Part shown: positions 12,255 through 24,276 of the stretch, one piece after another
Layout: each line of letters begins with the position of its first letter
How positions within the stretch are numbered: position 1 is the stretch's first letter
Assembly (NCBI GenBank): GCA_029721435.1
Contig: CM056573.1
Location: forward strand, 153,037,947-153,101,946
Source: Gymnothorax reevesii
Taxonomy: Eukaryota > Chordata > Actinopteri > Anguilliformes > Muraenidae
DNA length: 64,000 bases
Direction: 5' to 3'
The notes under the pieces: generated by a model
Databases searched by the model: none
Seen by the model: only the letters and a program-made list of their open reading frames with translations
What the model was told of the DNA's origin: nothing
Made by a program: the position numbers and the translations under genes

Positions 12255-13379
12255 TTCAGACATGCTTTGCAAGGGTTTTTTGTGTAATCCATTGTGTTGT
12301 TTTCCCTTTGTCCTCCCGGCAAGGAGCAATCGCTTCCCTCTTTTCTTTGACCCCTTGGAAGGCATTGAGGCAACTTCGATTCAAGGTTCCGCAGCCGCTA
12401 AAGATGGAAGTGTCAGAGCGCACCAAGTGATGCATCGAAGCGAATCACGTTAGCAGAAACCAGCTGTAGCCAATGATATTTCGTCATTAGCTTTAAATCC
12501 CCTGATGAACTTTCAAGATTGGTTACTGACAGAAAAGGAAATGCCCTTATTTGGATTATACAGTGTTATGCAGGTGAATCAGAGCTTTACAATGGTACTG
12601 GTCATGATAGACTTCAGTGAAGAGGCGAAGTACTGTTCATTGCGTTAGAATGCTAACTTTTTGGTAAATTAAAAAAAACTTACTGCTGCAAGTAGACAAA
12701 ATGTAATAAAATAAACATCTAAATGTATAATTTTAATGTTTTCTTTAGAGCAGTTTGGAAGAATATATATTCAAGGAGTAAACTAGCCCAAAATCTCAAA
12801 ATTGACCACTGCATTAAAAAATGTTTTTGCCTGCTGTGTTTCACCTGAAGAATCAACCAATTACATGCATGCCACAAGACGGGTGCGATTGCACCAGTGC
12901 CCGTAAACACCCGTGAAGTCCTCCTCACGGCCGCAATTTAACAAGACTGTCAGTCACTTCAGGGGCATGCCACTACGTTAACCCATTTGACCTACCCCGG
13001 TAGCGACCATGACAATGACTACAATGTCATAATCAAAACTAGTAATTGCAACATTTTCTCAGATCGAGGCAACCAGTGTCAGCTGTGAGGAAGCATGCTC
13101 ATATTCAGTTCCGTATATCTGACCCATCATCATAGCCATAACTAGCTATGAGGGGACTGAGGTCCGGACCTTGGTAAAAATTTCAGAGAGAAAATTTTTT
13201 TCCCCCTTTTTTTTCTTTATTCTTTATCCTTCAGGTTTTGTTTTAGAGAAAGTAAGTGTAACCCATGTGTACATGCAATGTTACATTTCACCAAAAATCA
13301 ATTTCTGTTTGCACATTATTATTCTTTTCCCCTTTTATCTACGCAAATAATGTTTACGGGAGTTAAGTGTTCATCAGAA
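12255..13379. other. non-coding, nothing recognised
   Basis: Mixed-composition DNA without a protein-like frame. Short ORFs here have no recognisable features. Confidence 0.45.
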
Positions 13380-13419
13380 TTTTTATTTTAATGCTGTTTG
13401 ACCTTTCAATTTTGGCAAG

Positions 13420-16190
13420 TAACTTGGTCAACTTCCATTTGTGACCCCGAGTTCTACTCACAACACTTAGTTGAAGGAATCCTACATAATTCACTTTGTT
13501 AATCCCTCTAACATATTTAAAGACCTCAATCAGATCACCCCTAAGTCTCCTTTTCTTAAGACTTAAGAGATTAAGGATCTTCAGCCTCTTCTCATAGCTT
13601 TCATCTTCTTTACCCGAAATTAGCTTAGTGGCTCTTCTCTGAACTTTTTCTAGAGCCTCTGTATCTTTCCTGAAGTATGGTCCTCAGAACTGTACACGAT
13701 ACTCCAGATGTGATCTGACAAATGTGTTTTATGAAAGAAGCAATGTATCCCAGCATCCAATTGGCTTTTTTAGCTGCTATGGCACAAAGGCTAGAACCTG
13801 CAAGAGTTGGGTCAATAATCACTCCCAGATCTTTTACATGTGGAGCACATTCCAGTTTTAAACCTCCCATGAAGAAATCCTATCTAATGTTCTTATTACC
13901 TACATGTACAACTTAACACCTCGCTACATTAAATTTCATTTGCCACATTTCTGCCCAATTCTGGATTCTATTCAAATCATCCTGAATCACTTTAGTGGAC
14001 TCTAAACTATTTGCCAAACCTCCCAATTTAGTATCATCTGCAAATGTAACTAATTTGCTCTCAATATTCCTATCCGGGTCATTAATGTAGATGAGGAACA
14101 GCAAGGGTCCCCACACTGATCCCTGGGGGTGGCCACTCCCCACCATACCTAGCTCAGATGAGATATCACTGACCACCACTCTTTGTCTTCTGTCCTGAAA
14201 CCAGTTTTGAATCCTCTCCAGAATACCTCCTGTAACTCCAACTGAGCTTGTCTCTTATGCGGTACTGTATCAAATGCTTCCTGAAAATCCAAGTATATGA
14301 TGTCATAAGCCCTGCTCTGGTCATAAGTCTTAGTGGCCTCTTCAAAAAATTCCCGATGGTTTGTCAGGCATGACCTTCCCTTTCGGATATAATGTTGGCT
14401 ATCCCTCAAGATATCATTACATTCAAGAAATAAGTCCAGTTTTTATGACAGATTCCAGTATTTTGCATGCAATACAAGTTAAACTGACTGGCCTGTAATT
14501 TCCTTTTTTAGATATTAGAATTATATTGCCCTGCTTCCAATCATTAGGCATTTCTCCACTTTCTAAAGACCGTCCGAAGATGACGGATAGCAGCTTAAAG
14601 ATGATCTCACTAACTTCCCTGAGCACTCTAGGATATAAGCAATCGCCTTACCTGCCTTTAGTTTATGCAACTTGTCTAAGGTATTTACAATATCCTTATC
14701 ATATAGCAGTAATCCATATTTATTCTATCTGCACTTAACCTCTTCTTTGACTTTCCTTTTTCAGCTACAGTACTGAAAGAAGCGCTTAGGGTTAGCTTTG
14801 CCCCTTTTGCAATTTGTCTTTCATACAGTCTTCTTTCCTCCGCTCTTTTTGGACCACAGCCCACATTTTACAGTATTCATCCTTAGTGTTCTCATTGTTA
14901 TCCTTTATGTACATCTTATGAAGATTACTTTTTTCCCTCAAACTCCTACGAATACTTTTGGTCATCCACTGAGGATTCTGCTTTTTCAGCTTACTTTTTG
15001 ACACCTTTGGAATGAATTTGCGTTGTGAATCAATTAAAACTCCCTTAAATCTTTCCCACATCTCATTTACAGACACACCTTTTTAACTTCCCATGAAACA
15101 TCAAAATTACCAGTAAAGTGATCACCTGTCCCAAGTGGCTCCAGTACCTCAACATTGCTAATTCTATCTGGGTCTCTTGTAGGTTTATTAACATACTACA
15201 CCAAAAAATTAGCATTGATAGCATCTAGAAATCCTCCCCCCCAACCCCCCCTGTCCTGTCACCATTTCCCAATTGATACCAGGATAATTTAAGTCTCCCA
15301 TGATAATATTCCCTCCTCCACTATAAGCTTGCGTAATCCTCTTAAAGAGCATTTAATTGACAATACTGCCAAAAGCTGGCGGTCGATAGCATACTCCTAT
15401 GGTTAAACCTGTCTCATGTTTGCCAGTGAGCCTGACCCAGATATCTTCACAGGGCAAGGAATGTTAAATTTCAGTAATTTCCTGCACATTTATGCTTTCG
15501 TTCACATAGAGTGCTACACCCCCTGCTCGCCTATTGCATCTATACTTCCTAAAGAGCTTATAACCTTCTGTTGGAGCAGTTTTTTTGTTGGTTGATGCAA
15601 TGTGGCAATGCCACCACTAGGGCAATTGATGACGCCGTCATTAGGTGCGCCCTTATCAATGACGAGTTCTGCACAGGTGTGTGGGAACGCTGGTCGGATA
15701 CCGTTTTCAACCGCACATATCATATAAGGAATGTTATAGACTATTGCAGATCCGCGTATCGTTTTGATTTGAACCCTTGAAAGGCGTTCTGTTCATTTTT
15801 ATTTTTTTTTTACTTGACCTCACGGCGTGACGTTGGACTAAAATGACCATGATTAAGAATATCCCTTGACTGTTTGACACCACGGATCATAATTTCGCCC
15901 ATTACGTCTCAAGTTCCATCAATTCCCATCAATACAACAACTTCAACCCAAGGTGAGTGCGCGTTGAAATGCCTTTACCAGCGTATTATTGAGAAACTTG
16001 CCAAAACACCTTCTGTATTATATTCATCTCCATCCTCTTCACTTAGCCATGTCTCTGTAATCCCAACTATGTCACAGCCCTCATTAATCATAACGGCCTC
16101 AAGTTCTGGAAATGAATTTTTTATGCTTCTTGCATTTAAATAAAAAACATTTCTTGTTATCACAAATGCTCTTCCTGTTAGATTTCCCAT
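13420..16190 (-). pseudogene. CR1 ORF2 (endonuclease-reverse transcriptase) fossil
   Basis: Recognisable pieces, in order on the minus strand: MINEGCDIVGITETWLSEED (endonuclease), RKYRCNRRAGGVALYVNE, NEMWERFKGVLIDSQRKFIP (linker region), MPNDWKQGNI and GNYRPVSLTC, AYDIIYLDFQEAFDTVPHKR (RT Asp motif), GHPQGSVWGPLLFLIYIND and FADDTKLGGLANS (RT active site, FADD form), then the C-terminal GLKLECAPHVKDLGVIIDP and RRLRGDLIEVFK. The frame is cut by several stops and frameshifts, for example between 14409 and 14626 and near 13870. The intact protein would copy CR1 RNA at the target site; this copy cannot. Confidence 0.9.
15572..16007. mobile_element. 436-bp insertion with 9-bp target duplication inside CR1
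   Basis: The CR1 endonuclease text reads continuously ('..EYNTEG' then 'YKLFRKY..') if this stretch is removed. The 9-bp direct repeat ACCTTCTGT flanks it at 15563-15571 and 16008-16016. The insert has no obvious long terminal inverted repeats and no poly-A tail. It contains two overlapping frames on opposite strands with no recognisable protein. A 9-bp duplication fits Mutator-like elements or a LINE-mobilised sequence; the class is open. Confidence 0.8.
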
Positions 16191-16365
16191 GTGCCCGCCG
16201 CTCCAAGCCCCTCATTACGGTTTGTTACTTTGAAAGTATATCACCAATAGTGCATGTAACACTGTCAGCTTCCCTCAGGGCAGTCTGCATTTCCCTCTGT
16301 ATAACACTCTCTAACCTCCCTGACTGTCCCCACCAAATATTTATTGCTTTATTCAGAACCAAAGT

Positions 16366-17104
16366 ACTGGAATAATAAAAGGAATAATTTTAAAAAATCT
16401 CCATCCAAATACTTATGGACTATGATGTATATGCACTTTCAGAATGCTTATTCGGTTAATGAGTCTGACATCTAAAGTAAAATCCACAATCACACACTTC
16501 AGGCAGAGTTGATATTTCTATCTTTCCAAAGGTATTCATTGGCCTATATCATGAGAATTACATGGACTAAGCAGCAAACTTCTGACCAAAAGATTCATTT
16601 CGTACGCCACTGACTAATTTAATTTGGCTTCTGAGACCATCTGCCACTCTCTCTGGGAGGTTTACACTCCAGTGCTTTCAAGCTTATAATCATGTAATTA
16701 TTTAACAATGGAATTAAAAAATATCTACTACAGTGTTGTTTCCTGAAGTCTCCGGTAAGGACCTCTGCTAACGGAGAGCCATCTACAAAAAGAAAACTAC
16801 TGTTGATTTCCTAGAATTTATTTTATAGGGGTGACTATGACTTACCATGACACATCTTTGTTGAAAGAAAATTAAATTCAATATTTCCTCATAAACATTC
16901 CTTTCTTTTACATAAGGAAATGAACTAATGACCTAACTGTTTAATTTTGTAATTTTGCTAAAGGGTTTGCATACCCTGGCTGAATTTGTAAAATAGGTAA
17001 CATTTTTAAAAAATACATGAATGGCCAGAAAAATACGCACTTCTTTTATTTCTTATTGGATTCAAACCCAACTATGGGTCATGTAGAATGACCCAATCAT
17101 CAAA
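16366..17104. other. non-coding, nothing recognised
   Basis: AT-rich DNA without protein-like frames or clear repeat ends. Confidence 0.45.
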
Positions 17105-17400
17105 TAAAACATGGGAATAAGGGAAAAAATGAAATGAACCCCGTTCAAAAATGTGCCTACCTTTAGTTTTTTATTACTGTGTTTTGCCCCCTTTGGCATC
17201 AATAACAGCGTGCAGTTTTATAGTTGTCAATGAGGCCCGTAATTCTCTCGGGTTGTACTGATATAGTTGCCCATTCTTCCTTGCAAAATTCCTCCAGCTC
17301 CTGCAAATTGTTTGGTCGCCTTGCATGAACTGTACGTTGGAGATCACTCTAAAGCGGCTCAATGATTTTGAAGTTAGGAGACTGTGATGGCCACTCAGAA
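17105..17400 (-). pseudogene. Tc1-like transposase C-terminal fragment
   Basis: Read on the minus strand from about 17395, the translation gives WPSQSPNFKIIEPL, a stop, SDLQRTVHARRPNNLQELEE, FCKEEWATISVQPERITGLI, DNYKTARY, a stop, CQRGQNTVIKN. This matches the end of Tc1 transposases, where [10 protein letters not shown] carries the catalytic Glu, followed by the conserved C-terminal helices. The aspartate of the SPD motif is Asn, and two stops are present. The rest of the gene is missing, so this is a truncated relic. Confidence 0.85.
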
Positions 17401-17684
17401 CCTTCATCGTTTTCTTCTGTCCAGAAATAGACATCCTTATCAATGTTATTGAATGCTTAAGAATCTTGATGAAGATGGTCTAAAAACATGGGTAACACAG
17501 ATTAGAAAACTTCTGTATATGTATATCCGTATGGCGTTGCATGGAAAAATCAAGGAGCAGGGAATTTTGCATTGTTTATTTCAGAATTTAAACAAAGGGT
17601 TCAAGATTGTTACATTCAAGATTGGAAAGCTGAAATTTACATACACTCAAATTAAAATTTTAACAGATCCATCAAATGTCCAGC

Positions 17685-17885
17685 CACTGCTCAGGCAAGG
17701 CCCAGGATCCATCCACCATCCAGGCTAAGCCTAGGATCCAGGATCCAGCTACCATCAAGCAGACCTAACCTGCTGTGGGATCCAGCCACCGCCTAGGCAA
17801 GGCCCAGGATCCATCCACCATCCAGGGAAGGCCTAGGGTACTGTAGGATCCAGTTACCATCCAGGCTTGGCCCGACTGGAAATCC
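17685..17885. repeat. degenerate GGATCCA minisatellite
   Basis: About six degenerate copies of a 25-45 bp phrase built from 'ggatccagcnaccatccaggcaaggccc' lie here. BamHI-like GGATCC words recur. It sits directly 5' of the L2-type LINE, so it may belong to that element's 5' end; this is a guess. Confidence 0.65.
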
Positions 17886-17974
17886 ATATTTCCTATATTT
17901 CCATCCTGGTAAGACAAATTATACCTCCTAAACATGCTAAAATATCTCTTAGCAAGGATGATACTGTAGTGACA

Positions 17975-18640
17975 ATGAGTGTACTCTCCCAGTTGCTGGA
18001 ACTGCAAAGAGAGTTCGACAAAGAGATGCTACCTCAGCAGTAGCACAATTTTCAATGTTTTATTCAGCTAATCATGGATGGGACAAAAAAAAGACTAGAT
18101 GTTGTTATTAGAGATGTAAAGGAGTTGAAGACCAGTTTGGAATTCACTCAAGATAAGCTTGAAGCAATGAAAATGGGACTTAAAGAGACTGAATGAAAGG
18201 TAAAGTCATTCGAAAGCCATATAATGAATTCTAAGCAGGAAATGGAAGGCATGTTAACCAAAATGGATTATATTGTAAATCATTACTGGAAATCAAACAT
18301 TTTAATTGATGAGATTGCAGATGAGAAAGATGAAAGCTGGAGTGATTCAGAAAAGAAAGACAAATGATCTCAAGCAATCTGGGATTAGATGGCACAAACA
18401 TTGATATTGAGCGTGCCCAGAGAATTGGACAGTTCCAGGAGAGTGGAAAGCCCAGGAAAATTGTCGTAAAATTTTAACGCCTAATAGAGAGAGTATCCTT
18501 TCTTCTACCAAGAAATTAAAGAGCACAAACATTAATTTTAATGAAGATTTCTCTGAGGCTGTGGAACGTAGGAGGAAAGAGCTGTTGCACAAGTTGAGAA
18601 CTACCAGAGAAAGGGATAGAATAAGCCATCTTGAAGTCTG
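17975..18640 (+). pseudogene. L2-type LINE ORF1 (coiled-coil RNA-binding protein) fossil
   Basis: The frame starts MSVLSQLLELQREFDKEMLP and continues, across stops, through a heptad-rich coiled coil (VIRDVKELKTSLEFTQDKLE). An RNA-binding-like segment follows: DEIADEKDESWSDSEKK, then DGTNIDIERAQRIG-like text and KSTNINFNEDFSEAVERRRK. The order coiled coil then nucleic-acid-binding fold is known for LINE ORF1 proteins. Stops occur near 18052 and 18196 and frameshifts near 18360 and 18470. Confidence 0.8.
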
Positions 18641-18889
18641 ATAATTTGGTCATTGTGTTAAGAGGTGGATAAACTCAATTAGTTTATAGCACCTCTTTGT
18701 TTAAATTTTTAATAGGCTTCAGTTTTTTTTTTTTTTGAGTTTTTCTTTGTTTTATGTGATAAGTGTTATATGTGATAAGGCCACGTGTTTTTTTTATCAG
18801 GTTTACCTTGAGAGGGTTTGGTTTTAGCCCACTTAGATATATGCAGTCTCAGATACAAAGTCCATGAAATTGCCTGAATCTCCTCCTCT

Positions 18890-21235
18890 GATAATATTCA
18901 TGTTTTAGTATTGTCAGAAACACACCTGGATACCACTTGGGTGATTCTGAGCTGAGTACGGCAGGATACAAGTTATTCAGAAGAGACAGAGGTAAATATG
19001 GTGCGGGTGTTGCATTTTAAGTTCAGGACCACATTTCAGTTGTGCTTCGGGAAGATATTATGAGTCCTGATATTGAATTTATAAGGTTACAGATTTGAAT
19101 ACCATACTGTAAGCCCACTCCTGTTGGTTGTTGCTACCGGCCACCCAGTGCTGATGTAAATTATCTTGATAAAATACTTGAAACCCTAGATATGATCAAT
19201 ATGACCAAGAAGGAAGATTTCTTCTTGGTGACTTGAGTATTGACAGGTATTCTAAAAATTATCCATTACATAAAAAACTGATTTCTATGTTGAATGCTTG
19301 TAATTTGACTCAGTTTGTGACTCAACCAACCAGAATTTCGACTTGTAAGGATGGTGTCAATACTTCAACTTGTATTGATCATATTTTCACTAACATACAA
19401 GAGCACTGTTCTCAATATGTATCTGTAGCAGTGGGACGCAGTGACCATGATTTGATTGCTTTGACTAGAAGGACTGAAATGCCCAAGTCTGGAGGTACGT
19501 TTGTTTACCGTCGGTCCTTTAAAAGGTTTGATGCAGATTTATTCATGAAAGATGTCAAAGATCTGGAGTGGTCTGACATATGTCAGGAAAACAATGAAAC
19601 CATTGCTCTGAAATATTTTATGGACAAATTTTTGAAGTTGGTCAATGTGCATGCGCCACTTAAAAAAAGAGCTGTAAAGGGTAGAATAGCAGCATAGCTT
19701 GATAATGAGTTCAGGTCTCTATTGCTTCAGGGACAGTGCCCAGGTGGCTTATAATAAATCAAGCTGCTCTATAGATAGAGATATTTATTGCAAGTTGAGA
19801 AATAAGGTGACTAAGTTAAATTACATTAAAAAGAGGGACTATTTTAAACAAAAAATCTCAGGATCAGTAAATGACAATAAAAAATAGTGAAAAACTTAAA
19901 ATGAATTAATGGGTCGGAAGATAAATAATTCTCAAAAGTATGTGGAACGTGGAGGCAAGTTAATCATGAGGCCATATGACTATTTTAGAAATTTCTTTAT
20001 TTACAGAGTTGACAGTTTAAGATCTTGTTTGCAATTAAGTGATGTTAATTTAACATTTGACATTGTTCATGTTATTATAAGAATGTTTAGAGGTTTAGTA
20101 TTTCATGAGGTTAAACAGGAGACAGTTGAGGAGATGTTACTCTCTTTGTCAGTTGAAACATCCCCTGGTGTAGATAATCTGGACGGAATTTTTAAAAAAA
20201 AAGTGATTGCCGGGCTGATTTCCAAACCAATGTCACATTTTTAATAGGTGTATTTTGAGTGAAACCTTTCCAGAGGTTTGGAAAGAGTTTAAAATGATAC
20301 CTCTACCAAAAGATGGAAATACGAGTTTGATAGGCTGCATGGGGCCACTTTTATTTTCAATTTTTATAAATGATTTACCTTAATTTGTAAAAAAGCTGAT
20401 GTAGTCCTGTATGCTGATGATTCTACTTTGTACTGAGCATCACCAACATTGGCAGAGCTAAGAGTGAATCTACTCAACCAGCTTAATAGCATTAATAAAT
20501 GGATAAAAATGAAGAAAACATTAACAAGGCCAAATGTATGGTGTTTGGTAGTAGGAATGCTTTTGTTGGCCCCACTGCACTTAACCTTTCTATAGATGAG
20601 ATATCAGTTGAGCAGGTTACTCAAACAAAATTACTGGGCGTGAAGGTGGATAATTCTTTGTCTTGGTCTGACCAGATTGACTACATTGTCTCCAAGATGG
20701 GAAAAGGGATTGCCGTTTCAAGGAAATGTTCTGCATTTGTTCCACTTGTTCCGCCTTCTGTTACGATTAATGTTGTCTGGCCACTTATTTCATCACACTT
20801 GGATTACTGTGCACTCACCTGGTCTAATGCTGCCAAAAACACCTAAATAAACCTCAAATAGCTCAGAATAGAGCTGCCAGATTCGTCCTAAATTATTCGT
20901 TTCACACAAGTGTGTATGAGATGCATTAAAAACTGTCTTGGTTAACTGTGGAGGACAACTCTAAATCTAGTCTTCTGTTATTCATGCATGTTATTCAACT
21001 GTTATTTGGATTAGAACACCACAATTCTTTGATGAAAAAATATTATATACTGGTTTTTGTCATGGTTATATGACATGCCGAGTGAGCACTGGCCATCTGA
21101 GTGCCCAGTCCAAGAACAAATGCTATGATGAGAACTGTTCCGTATAGGGGATCGTTGGCTTGGAATTCTTGGAATTCTCTCCCTACCAATTAGAAATATT
21201 AAAAACAGATGCTCTTGCAAAAAGTTAAACAAAAT
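18890..21235 (+). pseudogene. L2-type LINE ORF2 (endonuclease-reverse transcriptase) fossil
   Basis: Endonuclease words: LSETHLDTT near 18915, ELSTAGYKLFRRDRGKYGAG, then CYRPPSADVNYLDKILETLD, CIDHIFTN and GRSDHDLIALTRR, the last including the conserved SDH. Reverse transcriptase words: VETSPGVDNLDGIF, GPLLFSIFINDLP and VVLYADDSTLY with the YADD active site. The C-terminal region has QTKLLGVKVDNSLSWSDQI and SHLDYCALTWSNA. The longest open piece is 154 codons at 19233-19697. Several RT blocks between 20270 and 20340 are missing, consistent with a deletion. Confidence 0.88.
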
Positions 21236-21508
21236 ATAATGAATTTCAAATAGCTGGTGTTGTACTCGAACCTTCTTTGGATGTTATAATGATTTCCTGG
21301 CGCTGCATGTTTGTGACAATTTCATTTTTATTATAAAATAGATGACTTTTTTATTCTATGTAATTATTCTTACTAATTTTCAGATTTTTATATTGTATTT
21401 CCTGTCGATATTGTGTGATTTATCAATAGTATTTGTATTAATGTTTTGTGTGGACCCCAGGAAGACTAGCAACCACTTTGTGGATCCAAATAAAGAATAA
21501 TAATAATG

Positions 21509-21600
21509 CATCAGTTTTATAGCGCTTTTCTGTGCTCTCAAGGACACTTCACTTCTTTCATTCACTCACACATTCATGCTCTGATGGTGGTAAACTCCAT
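21509..21600. repeat. fragment of a fish dispersed repeat
   Basis: The words 'ttttatagcgcttttctgtgctctcaaggacacttcactt' and 'cattcactcacacattcatgctctgatggtggtaa' resemble the repeat at 9293-9534 and others common in fish. Only one end is present. Confidence 0.5.
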
Positions 21601-22632
21601 TTTTTACTGAAAACACAATCAATTGAATCATTTATGTATCTACTTGTATCCTATTCATCTGACTGTATTTTTGCTCTCTTGCCTGTAATTTTCTGCTCCT
21701 TTTTATTGATGTGCACCCTTATCCTTGCTTGAAGTTCTCAAGGTTAGGTGGCAGTGTTTTGGTTTGCCTGTCCTGCTGTAGCATGACACTGAGTGGAAAG
21801 ACCATATTTGGAAGATATTTCCTGTGATGAAGGCATAGAAACTGGGTGTGAAAGGCAAGATGTCTGTTCTTCTTGTGCAAAAATAACTGCTTTATATTCA
21901 TCAACATGCCACAATAAAGCCTAATTGTCTGAAGAATCTGTCTCTCTCCAATTGCTTGGGGATGGGGGAACCTCATAATATGACAATATGTCTGAATGAA
22001 AACCACAACATTAACTCTACCAATGTTGAACTTGTCACTTCATTAGCTCTTTATCTGAAATCAGAACTCTCCCAAAGAAAAGCTTTACTTTGATCTGCCT
22101 ACAATTCCATATCAATGTATTTTTGCTTACACCATCACATGTATGTGTATTATCATTGTACTGTTATTTGTATATGGGCCTATGGTCTTTTTACTGAATA
22201 AAAAACATCTGCATCCTAAAGAAAGTTTTTTGCATGATGAGTCACATTTTCAAAATAAATGGCAACAATTCACAAATTCAGCCACAGTTTGCAAACTTTT
22301 GAGCACAGCTGTATGTACATTTCCGTCAAGCCAGTGTTAAATGTTGTTTTTACACAAGGTTTCCTTCATTATGCTGATACTGCATTAATTTGGTGAGTTA
22401 AAATGCTGTGCTGTGAGCTTGATGTTGCAACTCACCTGTTTCAAGATAAGATTGTCCATGTAAAATTTCCTGTTATGTTGTAAGTCACAGGTACTGAACA
22501 AAATTATGTTCGGTGTTCATGAAAGGTAACCCGACACCACACATTTAAGTTTCGCAACAGCGATCTCACTCTGACAACATTTAACAGTCACTGGCTTGTC
22601 CCATTGCACAGAGCATCATTCAGGTGAACGCA
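21601..22632. other. 5' flank of the Ly6/uPAR gene; promoter not resolved
   Basis: No ORF of note. The 5' untranslated region of the gene should lie at the right end. A weak AT-rich word (CATTTAAG near 22544) could be a TATA-like box, but no transcription start can be fixed from sequence alone. Confidence 0.4.
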
Positions 22633-22681
22633 ATGAAAATCCTAGCCACCATCGCTCTAGTGTGTGTGCTCTTTTGCAGAG
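22633..22681 (+). CDS. Ly6/uPAR-family gene, exon 1 (signal peptide)
   Basis: The ATG at 22633 opens MKILATIALVCVLFCR, a classic secretory signal: one Lys near the start and a hydrophobic core. The exon ends at an AG/GTAAG donor (intron from 22682) after 49 coding bases, so the intron is phase 1. Ly6/uPAR genes typically keep the signal peptide on its own exon with a phase-1 junction. The next exon with the same phase is 6.0 kb downstream. Upstream of the ATG there is no in-frame extension that looks coding. Joining to the later exons is inferred from phase and protein fit. Confidence 0.75.
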
Positions 22682-23325
22682 GTAAGACAACAAAAAAAAC
22701 TTTTATTTTGCAAATTAGCAACCTTCAATACAAACTGAAATTGTTAGTCATAACATGTCATTTAACAGCTGTGGCAACAAAACACAGTCTTTGCCACTGA
22801 TTGGTTCTCTAACATGTTAACCCTTGCAGTTTGTGAAAACTTACTCAAAAAAATAAAAAAAATACTCTATTTTAAAATCAAATGAAACCAATGTTATTTT
22901 GCAATCAGTATTGCTGTTCATGTCCTTTTTGAATTCAGTTTAAAGATATATGCTGACCAGCATTGAAAACACCACCTTGATTTCATAGCCAAGATACAGT
23001 ACAAATTATGAATGTTTCATTAATGATCTGTAATTATCATATAAAAAAAATCAGATTGATGTTTCAATGATCAATCTGGACACAGAACAAATGCTTTTGG
23101 TTTAGATTTCTTGCCTCTACTCAGGAGTAATCCTTTCTTTTAAACAGTGCTACAGAGGTGTCTTTGGTGAAAAGGGGCTCAAGTGGGGGTTTAACACGTC
23201 TCGTATGCAGCTGTTAGGTGACGTGTAACTGTGAATTCGGACACTTGACCCCAATTTTTATCGGTGTATTTTCGTACCAGTTCTTTTACTGTTTGCTTTG
23301 GTAATCTTACTGTTCAGGAAAATCC
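22682..23325. other. start of intron 1, nothing recognised
   Basis: AT-rich intronic DNA between the donor site and a LINE fragment. Confidence 0.5.
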
Positions 23326-23560
23326 CTGAACAGAGTTGTACACCATGCATGCAAGATAATCGGCGTCGACCTCCCAGCTTTAGAGGACCTGTACAGCTCT
23401 AGGCTCCTATCCCGGGCCATGAGTATTTTAAGTGACCCCAGTCACCCTGCTGCTTGTCTTTTTGTGCCCTTTCCATCGGGAAAATGTTGCAGATCAATTA
23501 AATGTTCTGTACCCCTCCCTTTGAGAGGAGCTTTTTTCCAAGTACAATATGTAGACTTAA
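23326..23560 (+). pseudogene. LINE ORF2 C-terminal fragment
   Basis: An open stretch of about 77 codons reads LNRVVHHACKIIGVDLPALE, DLYSSRLLSRAMSILSDPSH, PAACLFVPFPSG, then CCRSIKC. This matches the end of fish LINE reverse-transcriptase proteins, after the RT domain, where 'KIIG--LPSLEDIY' and 'D-SHPA--LF-LLPSGRR-RS' are usual. The rest of the element is missing upstream. It belongs to a different LINE family from the CR1 that follows. Confidence 0.75.
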
Positions 23561-23794
23561 TTTTAAGTGTGTATAGAACGTCTTTTTAAATATGTAGGCT
23601 GTCATAATGTGTATGTAGGCACATCTTATGATGTGCACTAGATAAATATTTCTATGAGAGTCGGCCACTTATGCACAGGCACTTTACCAAAAATATTAAG
23701 CACTTTTTTACGGTCTTGTACAGTCCGACTGGAAAATCCATGTGAGCTTGTTCCTCTTTCGATTTACTTTTATTTATTTTTAACCTGTTATTTT

Positions 23795-24276
23795 TTCTAT
23801 TTAGTCTATCATCAGTTGTCATGCTCCATGTTGGGACAAATGACATAAGTAAGGGTAGGTTTGAGGCTCTGCAAGGCAAATTTGTGGAATTAGCTGAAAA
23901 GGTTTGGAGCAGATCCTCCATTGTAGTTTTCTCCAGGATTCTACCAGTTCCACATGCAAGCAGAGGGAAGCAGAATTTTATCTGCAGGTTTGACACGTGG
24001 CTACGAACCTGGTGTAGGAAAGAGGAGTATAGGTTTATGGGGCACTGGAACCATTTCTTGGACAAGGGTGACCTGTTCAAGCCGGATGGGCTACACCTGA
24101 ACCAGAGGGGTACCTTTGCACTGGGACTTGGGGGGGCAGGGATGTTAGAGGGTGTTATACAGAGGGAAATGCAGACTGCCCTGATGGAAGCTGACAGCGT
24201 TACATGCATTACTGATGATACATTTTTAAAGCAACAAAGCGTAGTGAGGGGCTTGGAGCAGCGGGCACATGGATAA
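23795..24276 (+). pseudogene. CR1 ORF1 with SGNH-type esterase domain, 5'-truncated
   Basis: About 160 codons are open. Near the start is VVMLHVGTNDIS, the GTND block of SGNH/GDSL hydrolases; near residue 80 of the ORF is KPDGLHLNQRG, the Asp-His block (D-x-x-H). An esterase in ORF1 is known for CR1 LINEs. The catalytic Ser block and the N-terminal zinc-finger region are absent because the copy is truncated. A separate fragment with that N-terminal part lies at 39811-40190. The frame ends at a TAA just before ORF2. Confidence 0.85.

Larger units (their letters stand above)
13380..16365 (-). mobile_element. CR1-type LINE, minus strand, truncated and broken
   Basis: Reading right to left, the order is: tail of the ORF1 esterase (VIQREMQTAL near 16300), endonuclease start (YLNARSIKNSFPELEAV, then ITETWLSEEDGDE at 16015-16140), endonuclease remainder, linker, reverse transcriptase and its C-terminus. 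The parallel copy on the + strand at 23795-27855 carries the same protein words. The right end is truncated inside ORF1 and the left end stops near 13380 without a clear 3' tail. A 436-bp insertion interrupts the endonuclease at 15572. Confidence 0.9.
17900..21508 (+). mobile_element. L2-type LINE (fish Maui-like), broken
   Basis: An ORF1 fossil is followed by an ORF2 fossil and a 3' end reading 'gtggaccccaggaagactagcaacc' and 'ggatccaaataaagaataataataa'. That tail, with a simple repeat instead of poly-A, is typical of L2-clade LINEs in fish. Both ORFs are broken by stops and at least one deletion near 20330, so the element cannot move. Confidence 0.85.
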
